A stretch of DNA of 64,000 bases from Arthonia radiata. Taxonomy: Eukaryota > Ascomycota > Arthoniomycetes > Arthoniales > Arthoniaceae. The translations under genes and the position numbers were made by a program. The notes beneath the pieces were generated by a model that had not been told where the DNA came from, made no database searches, and worked only from the letters and a program-made list of their open reading frames with translations. Positions 26,760-38,735 of this stretch are shown one piece after another (within the stretch, counting starts at the first letter, position 1; each line of letters opens with the position of its first letter). The stretch spans positions 1,380,097-1,444,096 of the forward strand of contig PSQN01000002.1 in NCBI GenBank assembly GCA_002989075.1. The letters run 5' to 3'.

Positions 26760-28743
26760 AGGGCTACAAGCCTACGTAATTAGCCTACGATATAACGCCG
26801 AAGAGAAGGTAGATTACCTAAAGTACAGTTTTAAACATAGAATTAGTATAGTATTAAACCTTAAGACTATTTATATATAATTATAAAGCTTAAGCTATAA
26901 GAAAGCTAAAATAAGACTTGTATAGGGAGAAAATATAGAACTATTCCGATAGGCCAAGGAAAACTACTTACACAGACTAAAACTCTAGCCAAATAAAAGG
27001 CAGAAAACTATAAGAAGACTATTCAAACTGGCGCTGAAGTTAGTACGGATCGGCGGTGTAATACTGCTTGACCTAGCTGCGACCACCGTCGACGCGGTTC
27101 TAAATCTAATTAACCAGATTTACTATAGCTAGCTCGTAAGGAGCCTTATTCGTAGGCGGCTAAGGGCCATACAACTCTATACCAGAATCGAAGCTCTGGC
27201 GTAGCGCCTTAATACGCTCAAAATCGTTAGTATCGGCCTACTCGACCGACTTGGTGCCTAGACCGCGTTGCCAGGCCTATAGCTAAACGTAAAAGACGCG
27301 AAGTAGAGTAAGATAGTCGTTACGAAAAGACTCTTTATTATCTTAGACGTCCTCGCTAGAGGTTAAGAAGAAGTTAGCGTATACGAGGAGGTTGTAGGTA
27401 CGTCTCTACCGAGCGGGAACCTAGTACATATTAATATAGGGTCAATTAGTATCTAAGACGGGGGGGTATTAGACTTACTATCTTATACTTGTCTTCTAAC
27501 CTCTCAATACTAGTACAGCGAGTATACTTAGCGTACTACCCCTTAGACTACTCGCAGGTCTAGTCCTTATAATGCTTAAAATCGGAGTTCGCGGAAGGAC
27601 TACTATGTACAGCTATGTCGCCAAACAAGGCCTTTATATAACAGCAGCACACTAAAACGTAAGCCTCTGGCTGAGGCTAGATTAACGCAGGCACGGCGCG
27701 AAAAGCGGGATTCGAGGAGGCAGACCGGCGAGACTTTGTAGGCGACTCGGGCTTATAAGCAGTACCGCGGTAATAGAAAGAACGAACGATCTTATTATCG
27801 TCGGAGTCGTCTTTACGGACGTAACGCTTTTAACGAGCTAAAATACTAACAGTTAGACTAAAATAAAGCAATAAGAGATAGAAGACTTATAAGAAGTCGT
27901 AAGAGTCAGAGACACGCTACCTAGTTCGGAAGAGCGTAGAACAGAAGAAGCCGCAGATAATTTAGAAATTAGTAAAGCAACCTTAGAAGCTTTCTTCTTA
28001 CGGGCGTTACAAAGAAGAGCTTTAAAATTAACAGCGGCTTTAGAGTCCTTAATGCTGCAAGTTAAGCGGCAAGTTGGCGCTTTAAGAGAGCTCGCTTTAG
28101 TAGCGGGTTTGTTGACGGAGTTAAAACCCGACATAGTAGAGATTGTAAAGGCAAATTAAAGGCAATCTGATACTAGATTAGCTATAAACTTATTACCTAA
28201 GAAGAGAAGTAAAGGCCTACTAGAGAAGAGAAGCTTGTAGGCTAAGTAGAAGAGTATAATAATGTTAAAGAAAGAAAGAGAAAGTTTAAAAGAGTAAGAG
28301 CCTTGTTTTATGCCTATCGTTAGATATCAATAACAAAGCTTCCGCCTATAGGTACGAATTTAGAAGTAAAGAAGCCTATTTACGTAGGTTGCTACTACCT
28401 ATAGGGGCAATTAATTGGTAAAAGTGTACATAAGAGTATACAAAAGAACGTAAAATTAGGTAAAAATAATATAAAACCTTACTACCGAGCTTATAACTTA
28501 GGCTTGGGAGCTTTAAATTAAAAGTAAAGCTTAGCACTATAACTCGATGCTGCAGAAAATTAGCACCGAACGACGTATAGAATGACAGTAAGCAACATTA
28601 CTCTTTTCCCGACTAAACGTAGATATAAGCCAGCAGGTTTTTAACGAGGTTGTTGCCCTACGTAAGACGATGAATAAAAGGTACGATAGAGATAGCAGAT
28701 TGCACCCGAATCGAGGGCGATTCTCCTTAAGAAGGAAGGTAGT
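26760..28743. other. Extra 3' segment of element B, beyond the chromodomain
   Basis: About 2 kb between the chromodomain and the 3' LTR, long for a chromovirus. It has no motif I recognise. Protein-like stretches exist on both strands: an antisense stretch at about 27480-27840 rich in charged and serine residues, and a region around 27930-28160 that is open on both strands and looks like coiled coil on the sense strand. It may be an additional element gene, captured sequence, or the remnant of another insertion. Confidence 0.4.
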
Positions 28744-28939
28744 TGTAATGTATAGACGTTCCGATAGCGAATTAAACCAGAATATTGTCTATTTAAGAAG
28801 GCTGCGATCCTTAAAGAATATCTTCTCTTCAGTAGACGCATCCCTTTCTAGTCTCCTCAATAATTAGCTTAAACATTAGTAGGGCCTATCTGGACCCTTT
28901 TTGCTACCTAACTGCTCCCTGCCCTACATCCAGATTATA
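28744..28939 (+). repeat. 3' LTR of element B
   Basis: 196 bp partner of 20927-21122, starting TGTAATGTATAG. It is followed by the second copy of the TACTA duplication, and then the 3' LTR of copy A resumes. Confidence 0.9.
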
Positions 28940-28944
28940 TACTA

Positions 28945-29359
28945 ATTATCTTAGCTCTACCAGCATTATTTTCGACTAAGCCTATAAACCCGCTATAGAT
29001 ATTATTGAACAAGACGGCTATAAAAGTCTATATTCCTTATAAACTCGATATAGATATTATTAAGTTAGCGAATATAAAGGAACTCTCTCTATATACCTTA
29101 GACTATATAGTTAGACTAATAGCCGACCTTAGAATAGACTTTAGTTTATTAACTTAATATTTAAATATAAGTTTCTTAACTATATTTAGGTAACATACTT
29201 TATCTTCTATTTATCTTAGTTAAGCCTCTCTTACCTTCTATAATCTATTTTACCTCTCCTACCTTTCAGTCTCTAGTATATAAGATACCCACCACTAAGG
29301 TCGATAAGTATATAAGATAAGTAAGCCTTAGCTCGGTCTCCCCAGCGACCGGCGTTACA
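28945..29359 (+). repeat. 3' LTR of copy A, second piece
   Basis: 415 bp that complete the LTR begun at 20870; together they make 472 bp. It ends GGCGTTACA and is followed by the second AGAGT of copy A's target duplication. Confidence 0.9.
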
Positions 29360-30921
29360 AGAGTACTTGTATCTAGTAAAGAGAAGTTTCTTAGTTCTCT
29401 AATCTACTTCTAGGTTATATTGTTATAACTAAGGTATACTTAGTACGGCGTAGTACTAGTTAATATCTACGATATTATAAGTAATTTCTTCTTAATAGTT
29501 CCTAATTATTATATCTATTAGTAAAGTCTTATAGTTAACTCTTTTCTCTACCCCTTAAAATTTAAATAGTACGTAGAGTAATTTCTTCTTCTATATTTAT
29601 ATTTAGTACTCCTCGACGTAGTATATTAAGATAAAGTTGTCTATTGCGTCTAAATTAATTATAATTTTAATGTTTCTATAGTTTATTGTTGTTCGAGTAT
29701 ATAGGTATGTTCTATAAAAAGCTAAGCTTGTATAGAGCTAAACTCTTAGAGGATCTAACCGTTAAACGGGCCGGTACTACTGCCCTTAAAGTAGTCGGCC
29801 TAGTCTTTTCTCTGTTAATTATATACGTTCTAGAGTATTCTAAGTACTAGAATCTATTGTCAATTAATTTACTATAAGAATTTCTATATAAGATATTTTA
29901 ATACTGCTTTTATTATAACGTCTAGTTTATTGTTTACGATCTCTACTTTAATTATATAACTATTGCTAATTAAAATTTATTGTGTTTATAGGTTATATAT
30001 TGTTAATTAAAGATATTAGTACTAACTACGTAATTTTAAACTTCTAATAAGGTAGTTTACTAGTCGTCGTAGACGTAAGTAAATATATTCTAGAATATTA
30101 TTAATATCTTTATTAGCGCTTAACTTTCTATTATAAAAGGCTAACTAACAAAGTCTCTATATTATTTCTTTCTAACGGATTAAAGTTTGTTCTTCTTAGT
30201 TAGTATCGTTCTTAAGAGAGAATTTTATACTATTAGAATCTATATTTTTATCTTTAAGTCGTTGTCTTGTCTATAACGTATTATAGCTGCTATCTTACTT
30301 AGCTTCTATAATCTGTTCTTTCTTAGATTTCTCTTAGGTTTTTAGGTAAGATAATCTAGATTGTTCTCGAATAAGACCTAGTTCTTATATTAAACCTTAT
30401 TCTAGAGATATTAATTTTCTTAGCTACTATTTTAATTCTAATTTGTCGGATTTGTAGGTCGTATAATTGTTATTGTAGTACGTAGTTTAAAATAGTGTTT
30501 TATATAGTATAACGGTATCTCGTATCTGCTGCCTTAGAATAGTATAGTTAATGTTATTTTAGTTCTATAGATTTTATTGTTTCTGTTTTATTTATTGTTC
30601 CTTTGTCTCTTTCTATAACTTAATGTCTGTATCTTAGTTTTTATATAAGTTAAATAAGTTCTACTCGTTGTATTTCTCGTTAAAAGAAACCTAGTAAGTG
30701 TCTTTCTAGTTACAGAAGGTATTTTAGTAGATATTCTTCTGCTCCTTAGTTAGTCTAGTAACGTACTTATACTAGTTCTAAATAGTCTTTAGTAGGAGAC
30801 CTAATTCTTAAAGGAGATAACCCTCGGTTGAATTTATCTGCTAGCGGTCGGAGAAGGTTGCTAGTAATTTTATTGCCTTATTGCGACCGTTGTCCTCTTT
30901 TGTCTAGATAGTCTATTAAAG

Positions 30922-31393
30922 TATAACGCCGGTCGCTAGAAGAATCGAACTAAGGCTTACTTACCTTGTATACTTATTAACCTTAGTAGTAGGTATCTTG
31001 TATACTAGAGACTAAAAGACAGGAGAGGCAAAAAAGATTATAGAGAGTAAGAGAAGCTTAATTAAAGTAGATAGAAGATAAAGTACGTTATCTAAATATA
31101 GTTAAGAAATTTATATTTAAATGTTAAGTTAATAGACTAAAGTTTATTCTAAGGTTAATTATTAGTCTAGCTATATAGTCTAAGATATAAAAGAGGTTCT
31201 CTAGAGCCGCTATAGTCGCTAGTATTCTTATAGGTAACCGAGGCTTTCTAGTCTAACGTATCCGCTTTAGCTACTATCGATAAAAAAGGTCTTATCGATT
31301 AAAGATACGCTAGTACTTGTTAGCGTTCTAGCGAGTAGTAAGTATTAATGCTTAGAGGTTCGCTTAGCTATTCTAGGCTTAGTATTTGTAATA
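30922..31393 (-). repeat. LTR of copy D (5' LTR), U3 type 2
   Basis: 472 bp partner of 8830-9301, followed by the second TAGAG of copy D's target duplication. Relic F resumes for only 60 bp before copy G begins. Confidence 0.9.
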
Positions 31394-31458
31394 TAGAGCT
31401 ACTATAAAGTTTATTAAAATATTCTATAATAGAACCTAAAAGATACTAGTAGACTATT

Positions 31459-31930
31459 TATTACGGGTACCAGCTCCAGACGGCCTAGCGTACACTTAAG
31501 CATTAACTACCGCTAGTTATATTAGTCCTACCAGCATTATTCCCGACTAAGCCTATAAACCCGCCGTAGGTATTATCGGACAAGATAGCTATAAGAGCCT
31601 ACGTTCCCTATAAACCCGATATAAGTGTTATCGAGATTAACGGATATAGAGGAACTTCTCTATATACCTTAGATTATATAACTAAACTAATAGCCGACCT
31701 TAGAATAAACTTTAGTCTGTTAACTTAATATCTAAATACAAGTTCCTTAACTCTATTTAGATAACGTACTTTATCTTCTATCTACTCTAGTTAAGCCCCT
31801 CTTACCTTCTATAATCTATTTCGCCTCTCCTACCTTTTAGTCTCTAGCACACAAGATACTTACTATTAAGGTTAATAAGCATACAAGATAAGTAAGCCTT
31901 AGTTTAGTTCTTCTAGCGACCAGCGTTATA
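31459..31930 (+). repeat. 5' LTR of copy G, U3 type 1
   Basis: 472 bp, with the type 1 left part (GGGTACCAGCTCCAGACGGC) and the shared right part. The downstream boundary is CTTTAACAGACTCGC, as in copy A. Confidence 0.9.
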
Positions 31931-34900
31931 CTTTAACAGACTCGCTACAAAAGCAGAGAAAGTAGATTAATTATATCTACTACTTTAGTACCCAACAGCC
32001 GCAACGCTGCAGACAGGTTAGCTAACAGAATAGCTAGTACAAGTAAGATATCGGACGTTAATACTAAGATAGAAAAGAGCTTCTTAGATAAATGTTTTAA
32101 AGTTACTTTATTCTTAATACGCTTAGCCGTATACTTTAGAACTTATAAAGACTAGTTCCCGAACGATACTACTATAGTTCTATTCGCTACCTCTTATATA
32201 AATAGAGATGCCTACAAGTAGGTTAAGTACTATCTCGACAATTTCTTATTTACCTCGATAAAGAGTAGACGCGAGAATACTAATAAGTTCTTTGCTAGCT
32301 TTATCTTCTTTTAGAAGAAGCTTCGTAAAATTTTTAGATAGACCGACGCTAGACGCGTCGCTACTAAGAAGCTTAGGAACCTTAAATAAATAGGACCAGC
32401 AAGCAGGTACGCCGCCGAATTTATACAGTATACTAATTAAATAGGATAAGACAAGAAACCCCTTATCGAGACCTTTTATAAAGAACTTAAGGATTATATT
32501 AAAAAAATAATTTATATTCGTAGAGAGAAGTTTAATAATTTCGACAATTTTATATAACGAGCGAAGAAGATCGACGACAGTAACTTTAAAAGATAAATAG
32601 AAAAGAAGGGTAATCTTACTAATAGATTCTATAGAACAAAGAATCGAGCAAACTTATAACAAGACCGAGGCGATCCAATAGAGTTAAATTTTACTAAGCT
32701 TCAAAGAAAACTAAACAACCAGAAACGAGAACATAGAATAAAGAATAAGCTATGCTTATATTACAGAAAACCAGGGCATTAAGTTAAAGAATACTGTTTT
32801 AAAAAACAATAGTTTAACAGTACTAAGAAGAACAGACACAATAATCGACCTTAGAAATTCTACTTCCCGCGATAATAGTTCAATATAACTATTTAGACTT
32901 AGAAACACTACGGTCGCAATAAGGTAATAAAATTACTAGCAGCCTTCTCCGACCGCCGGTATATAAACTTAACTAAAGACCGTTTCCTTTAAGCGTTTAG
33001 ACTTTTATCTAAGATTAACTAGAACTAGTATAAGTATGTTACTAGACTTACTAAGAAGCAGAAGGATACCTACTGAAGCACCTTCTGTAATCAGAACAAC
33101 ACTCATTAGGCCACTTCCAAGGAGAAGTACGACGAACTAAACTTGTTCGATTTATACAAAAACTGGAATACAGACAGTAAGTTATAAGAAAAAATAAAGG
33201 AATAACAAATAAAATAGAAACAATAAGACCTATAGAACTAGAACAACATTAACTGTACTATTCCGAGGTATTAGATATAGAGTACCGTTATACTATACGA
33301 TACACTATCTTAGACCGCGTACTATAATAACAATTATACGATTTATAAATCTGACAAATTAGAATTAGGATAGTAGCCGAGAAAACTAATATCTCCGAAA
33401 TAAGGTTCGACAGAAGAACTAGGTCTTATTCGAGGACGATCTAGGTTACCTTATCTAGAAACTTAAGGGAAATTTAAGGAAGAACAGACCATAGAAGCTA
33501 AGCAAGATAGCAGCTACGATGCGTTATAGACAAGACAACGACTTAAAGACAAAAATATAGATTCTAATAGTATAGAATCCTTGCTCGAGAACAATACTAA
33601 TTAGAAAGAGTAAACTCTAATCCGTTAGGAAGGAATAATATAGAGACTTTGTTAGTTGGCCTTCTATAATAGAAAGTTAAGCGCTAATAGAAATATTAAC
33701 AATATTCTAGAATATATTTACTTACGCCTACGACGACCAGTAAACTACCTTATTAGGGGTCTAGAATTACGTAGTTAGTACTAATATCTTCGACTAACAA
33801 TATATAACCTATAAACATAATAAGTTCTAACTAGTAATAGTTATATAATTAAAGCAGAGATCGTAAATAATAAACTAGACGTTATAATAAAAGTAGTATT
33901 AAGACACCTTATATAGAAATTCTTATAGCAAATTAACCGATAATAGGTTTCGATACCTAAAATACTCTAGAACGTATACAATTAACAGAGAAAAGACTAG
34001 GCCGACTGCTTTAAGGGCAGTAGTACCGGCCCGTTTAACGGTTAGACCCTCTAGAAGCCTAGCTCTATACGAGCTTAGCTGTCTATAAAACATATCTACA
34101 CACTTAAGCAACAATAAACTATAGAAACATTAAAATTATAATCAATTTAAACGCAATAGGCAACTTTATCTTAATACGCTACGTTAAGGAGTACTAAATA
34201 TAAATACAAAAAAAGAAATTACTCTACGTACTGTTTAGATTTTAAGGAGTAGAAGGAAAAGTTAACTATAAGACTTTACTAATAAGTATAACAATTAGAG
34301 ACTATTAAGAAGAAATTACTTATAATATCGTAGATATTAACTAGTACTACGCTATACTAGATATACCTTAGTTGTAACAATATAACTTAAAAGTAGATTA
34401 GAGAACTAAGAAACTCCTCTTTACTAGGTGCAAGTACTCTAGATAAGAGTCGTTCTATAGAACGAATACCCTACAAGCTAATTTTAGTAGTAAGGATAAG
34501 AAGCGCGATAAGGAACTTACGTAGGCTAGTACTACTATACTCCAACATTTAGATATTCTACGAAAGAAGTCTAACGCAGTATCTTGTCTATAGCTAACTA
34601 CACGCAAGTATAAATAAGAGACAACTATACGTTAACGATTCTATACGACGACAAGTACTTAGTTAATTACTAAGATACCCGAGGAATACGATCAATTTTA
34701 ATACCTATTTAAAGAAGCTAAGCCGAACTCAGCTCTCCTAGGATACAAACCGTAAGATTATATAATACCTTTATAAGACAGTAAAACGCCAACATTCGGT
34801 CTAATATACTCTCTATTAGAAGCAGAAAATTAAGTACTCCGCGACTATTTTAACGAAAATCTTAAGAAAGGATTTATCCGGAAATTAATATTACTAGCCG

Positions 34901-37900
34901 GATATCCGATACTCTTCGTACTAAAGAAGAATAGCAAACTACGACTCTACGTAGATTATAGACAACTAAACAGAATAACTATTAAAAACCGATATCCTTT
35001 ATTATATATCGACGAAATAACAGATCGATTGTATAACACGCAATAGTTCACTAAGTTTAATCTACGAGGAGCATACAACTTAATCCGTATAAAGGAGGGT
35101 AAAGAATAAAAAATAGCCTTTTGTACTAGACACAGACTTTTTAAGTATTGTATTATACTCTTTAGACTAATAAACGCTCTAGTATTATTTTAGAAACTAA
35201 TTAACGATATACTTAGCGATTACCTAAATATATTTATAACTGCTTATCTAGACGATATCCTAGTATACAGCCGTATACTAAAAGAATATAAGAAACATAT
35301 TAAAAAGGTATTAGAAAGATTAGTGCGTACCGATTTACAAATTAACATTAAGAAAACCTAGTTTTATTAACAATCCGTCGAATTTCTTAGATTTATAATT
35401 ACCGAGTACGGTCTCTAAATAGAAGATTTAAAGATCTAATCCGTTCTAATCTAGCCTATACTAAAGAATATAAAATAACTGCAACAGTTTCTTAGTTTTG
35501 TTAATTACTATAGGCGATAGATATCTAACTTTAGCTAAATTATAGCACCGCTGTCTTAACAGACGAAGCAATCGATAGGATTCTCTTAGACGCAGAAAGA
35601 ACAATTAGTATTTAAAGAGCTTAAGAAAGCTTTTAAGATCGGGCCTATACTAGCAATATTTAACCCTAACCTGCCGATTATTATAGAAACAGACGCGTTA
35701 GACTATACAATTAGAGTATATATAAGTTAAAATAACAAAGAAGGGAAGCTTAGACCAGTAGCTTTCTACTCAAGAAAAATATTACTTACAGAATAGAACT
35801 ACGACATTTACAATAAAGAGCTTTTAGCTATTATAGCAGTATTTAAGATATAGCGAGCTTACTTAAAAGGAGCGAACTATACAATTATAGTATATATAGA
35901 CTACAAAAACCTAACTTATTTTACGATAACAAAGAAACTTAACCGCAGACAAGTTAGATAGTTAGAAACTATAGCTCTATACAACTTTATTATTACCTAC
36001 AAGAAGGGTTCTAAGAACGATAGAGCCGACGCTCTAAGCCGACGACTAGATTACCTTAATAACAAGAAATACGTCGAGCATACAATATTTCGAGAATAGA
36101 ATAATAAGATTAGATACAATCAATTGGCTATAACAACCGAGTTTGTTATTAAACTAGACAGCCAAATTATAGATATCCTGAACGACTCTAAGACCTACTA
36201 GGAAAACGAGAAACGAAACCTAGGATTAACTAAGAACAATAGAGGCTATTACAAATTTTAAGGCAAAATCTATGTTCCGAGAAATCTAATTTAAAACATT
36301 ATTAGTAACTTCTACGATAACCTAACTAAAAGATATAAAGATATCGACAATACTATAGAAAAGATTACAAGAACCTACTATATCCCGAGAATCCGACACT
36401 ACGTTAAAAATTATATCCGAGAGTACAATATATACGCAAGAACTAAGCATCCGAAGCATTTACTATATAGTAAACTACAACTACTAAAGATACTCGAGAG
36501 ACTATAGTATACAGTCTTACTAGACTTTATTACTAAGTTACTAACCTTTAAAGATCTATTTATAGAAGTAGCTTACAACGCTATTCTAGTTATATACGAT
36601 AAACTAATAAAGTACGCGTACTTCGTACCTTACAAGAAAGCTAGCAACTTAGAATAGTTAGTATATACCTTCCTTTAGATTATCTTAGCAAACTATAGCT
36701 AACCCTAAAGAATTGTCTTAAATAGAGACTAAAAGTTTGTCTTACGGTTTTAAATATCTCTAATGCAATAGCTAGAGACAAAGCAAAAAATATTAATATT
36801 ATTCTATCTATAAACAGACAGATAAACAGAACGAACAAATTAAACACTAAAATAGTATCTCTGGGTATATATTAACTACTAGTAAAACGACTAAGTATAG
36901 TTACTACTAGTAGCGCAAGCAGCGTACAACGATATAAAGAACAATATAACTAAGATAACTCCGTTCTACGTCTTATATAGCTATTACCCTCTTTAAAGAA
37001 GACAACTATAAAATACTACAGAGAACGAATTAGCTACACGAATAGCTACGAACATAAAATACCTACATCAGCAGTTAAAGTCTGACATCGAGTTTATTAA
37101 CGAACGAACAAGAAAGTAGTATAATAAGTTAAGAACTATCCCGAATATAAGCATAAAAAAGAGGAGAAGAGCTTACTTACTTATAAAAAACTTAAAAACT
37201 ATCAGACTAAGCAAAAAACTTAACTATACTAAGATAAAACCGTTTAAAATCTTATAGCAATTAGAACCCATAATATTTAAACTTAAACTCCTAAAGACAA
37301 TAAGGATACATTCTATATTCTATATAGCGCTGTTAAAGCTAGCCTACTTCTAAGAAGTAGAACGACCTAACCTAGAAATCCTCTTTAACAATTAAGAACC
37401 CGAATATAAGGTTAAAACGATTCGAGCCTATAGACAATACTAAGGTAAACGACAGTATCTTATAAAGTAGAAAGAATATTCTAAACATAAAAATTAATGG
37501 GAACTAAAACGAAACCTGACTAACTATAAAGACACTATCCGACGATATTGAGACTAAAATATTAATCGGTTATAGCAGCACTAACACTCTAATCTACTAC
37601 TTAGTATGCCTCGCCGATACCTAGATTACCCTTAAACGAACCAGTTTACTACGTTACAGGACTACTATCTAACACCGAATAGGGGTTACTCCGAAAGTCA
37701 ACAGATAACCCGCTCGAACATTTAAATGTATTACTACCAGCCATCGACGCAGCAACCTTCTCTTTCAACTTCCGGACCTTAGATCGGTTACGCTGTATAG
37801 CCGCAACCAACGCTGCTGCCTAAGCCTTTAACGTACGTAGTTGGCTCTTTGTACGCTAAAGGGCAGCCGACTGAGAGGAATATTAAGAATAAACCGAACG

Positions 37901-38263
37901 CGCTGTAATTAAGTTAGTTCTAGTTACCGCAAAAGAATACGAACGAGGTATACTATCTGCCATTAATACCCGTAAATTATAACTCTTCTTATTCCGAGTA
38001 TATACCGAACACGTCGCCTTCCTGAACTGAACTACATACCTTTTCTTAGTCGATATATATTTAGAATAAGGAGGTATTTTAATACCGCAGGCTTTAATTA
38101 ACAGATATTAGCTATACTTTTTATTAAGACCCGCAGCAACGGACTTTATATAAGGTATAGCGACTTATAGATTAGTTACAAAAGAAGGGATAAAACGTAA
38201 CTTATAGGTATTTAAAAGGCTAAAGGTTAATTAAGAACAATTTAACTAAAAGAGGGGAAATTG

Positions 38264-38735
38264 TGTTACAGATACCAGCTCTAAACGGCCTAGCGTATAC
38301 TTAAGTATTAACTACTGCTAGTTATCTTAGCTCTACTAGTATTATTTCTAACTAAGCCTATAAACCCGCCGTAGGCATTATTGAATAAGATAGCTATAAG
38401 AGCCTACGTTCCTTATAAACCTAATATAGACGTTATTAAAATTAACGGATATAGAGGGACTTCCTTATATACCTTAGATTATATAACTAAACTAATGGCC
38501 GACCTTAAGATAAACTTTAGTCTATTAACTTAACATTTAAATATAAGTTTCTTAACCTTATTTAAGTAACGTACTTTACCTTCTATCTACTCTAGTTAAG
38601 CTCCTCTTACCTTCTGTAATTTGTCTCGCCTCTCCTACCTTTTAGTCTCTAGTATACGAGATACCCACTACCAAGGTCGATAAGTACACAAGGCAAGTAA
38701 GCCTTAGTTCGGTCCTCCTAGCGACCGGCGTTACA
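38264..38735 (+). repeat. 3' LTR of copy G, U3 type 1
   Basis: 472 bp, TGTTACAGAT to GGCGTTACA. It starts a few bases after the polypurine tract and is followed by the CTATT duplication. Confidence 0.92.

Larger units (their letters stand above)
20927..28939 (+). mobile_element. Element B: second Gypsy chromovirus, 196 bp LTRs
   Basis: An 8,013 bp plus-strand element flanked by a perfect TACTA duplication (20922-20926 and 28940-28944), inserted in the 3' LTR of copy A. LTRs are 20927-21122 and 28744-28939, TGTAAT to ATTACA. Parts in order: gag from about 21263, zinc knuckle near 22510-22550, protease near 22700-22745 (DFGAE type), reverse transcriptase about 23300-23850 with YIDD at about 23802-23813, RNase H to about 24680, integrase including LSDRES near 25800, and a chromodomain near 26540-26710. 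Nearly 2 kb of extra sequence follows before the 3' LTR. It keeps much more G+C than its surroundings, as expected for the youngest layer, yet it is still broken by many changes. Confidence 0.92.
14192..29359 (+). mobile_element. Copy A: Ty3/Gypsy chromovirus, U3 type 1, split by element B
   Basis: A plus-strand fossil with a 5' LTR at 14192-14663 and a 3' LTR in two pieces (20870-20926 and 28945-29359, together 472 bp). The target duplication AGAGT is perfect (14187-14191 and 29360-29364). Order of parts: gag from about 14763, CCHC zinc knuckle near 15490-15530, protease, reverse transcriptase with YLDD near 17784-17801, RNase H, integrase to about 19400, and a chromodomain near 19935-20040 (EPEYKVE...QYLVK type). 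About 0.8 kb of extra sequence follows before the polypurine tract at about 20854-20868. Without B it is about 7.15 kb. It is broken throughout. It sits in D and is therefore younger than D. Confidence 0.93.
8830..31393 (-). mobile_element. Copy D: Ty3/Gypsy chromovirus, U3 type 2, hosts A
   Basis: A minus-strand fossil with 472 bp LTRs at 8830-9301 and 30922-31393, flanked by a perfect TAGAG target duplication (8825-8829 and 31394-31398). A pyrimidine run just right of the left LTR (from about 9303) is the polypurine tract read backwards. Pol, including an LDD-type reverse transcriptase core near 13369-13390, runs leftward. The element was later split by copy A (14192-29359) and by a solo LTR (11780-12229). 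Without these insertions it is about 6.9 kb. It is broken throughout by RIP and sits inside relic F. Confidence 0.9.
31459..38735 (+). mobile_element. Copy G: Ty3/Gypsy chromovirus, U3 type 1, uninterrupted
   Basis: 7,277 bp on the plus strand, with LTRs at 31459-31930 and 38264-38735 (472 bp each) and a perfect CTATT duplication (31454-31458 and 38736-38740). Parts follow the same order as copy A: gag, zinc knuckle near 32757-32800, reverse transcriptase with the YLDD-type core near 35245-35262, RNase H, integrase, chromodomain near 37390-37490, an extra 3' segment, then the purine run AGAGGGGAAA at 38251-38260 as polypurine tract. No other element is inserted in it. It is broken throughout by RIP. 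It lies in relic F, only 60 bp from copy D. Confidence 0.93.

Noticed and set aside
28641-28867. Overlapping short frames on both strands near the 3' LTR of B
   Set aside because: They run across the LTR border and have no recognisable content.
33923-34114. 63-codon frame, nearly the same as one at 49339-49530
   Set aside because: The pair looked like a conserved small protein, but both are antisense to the same pol region of copies G and C; the conservation is explained by the sense strand.
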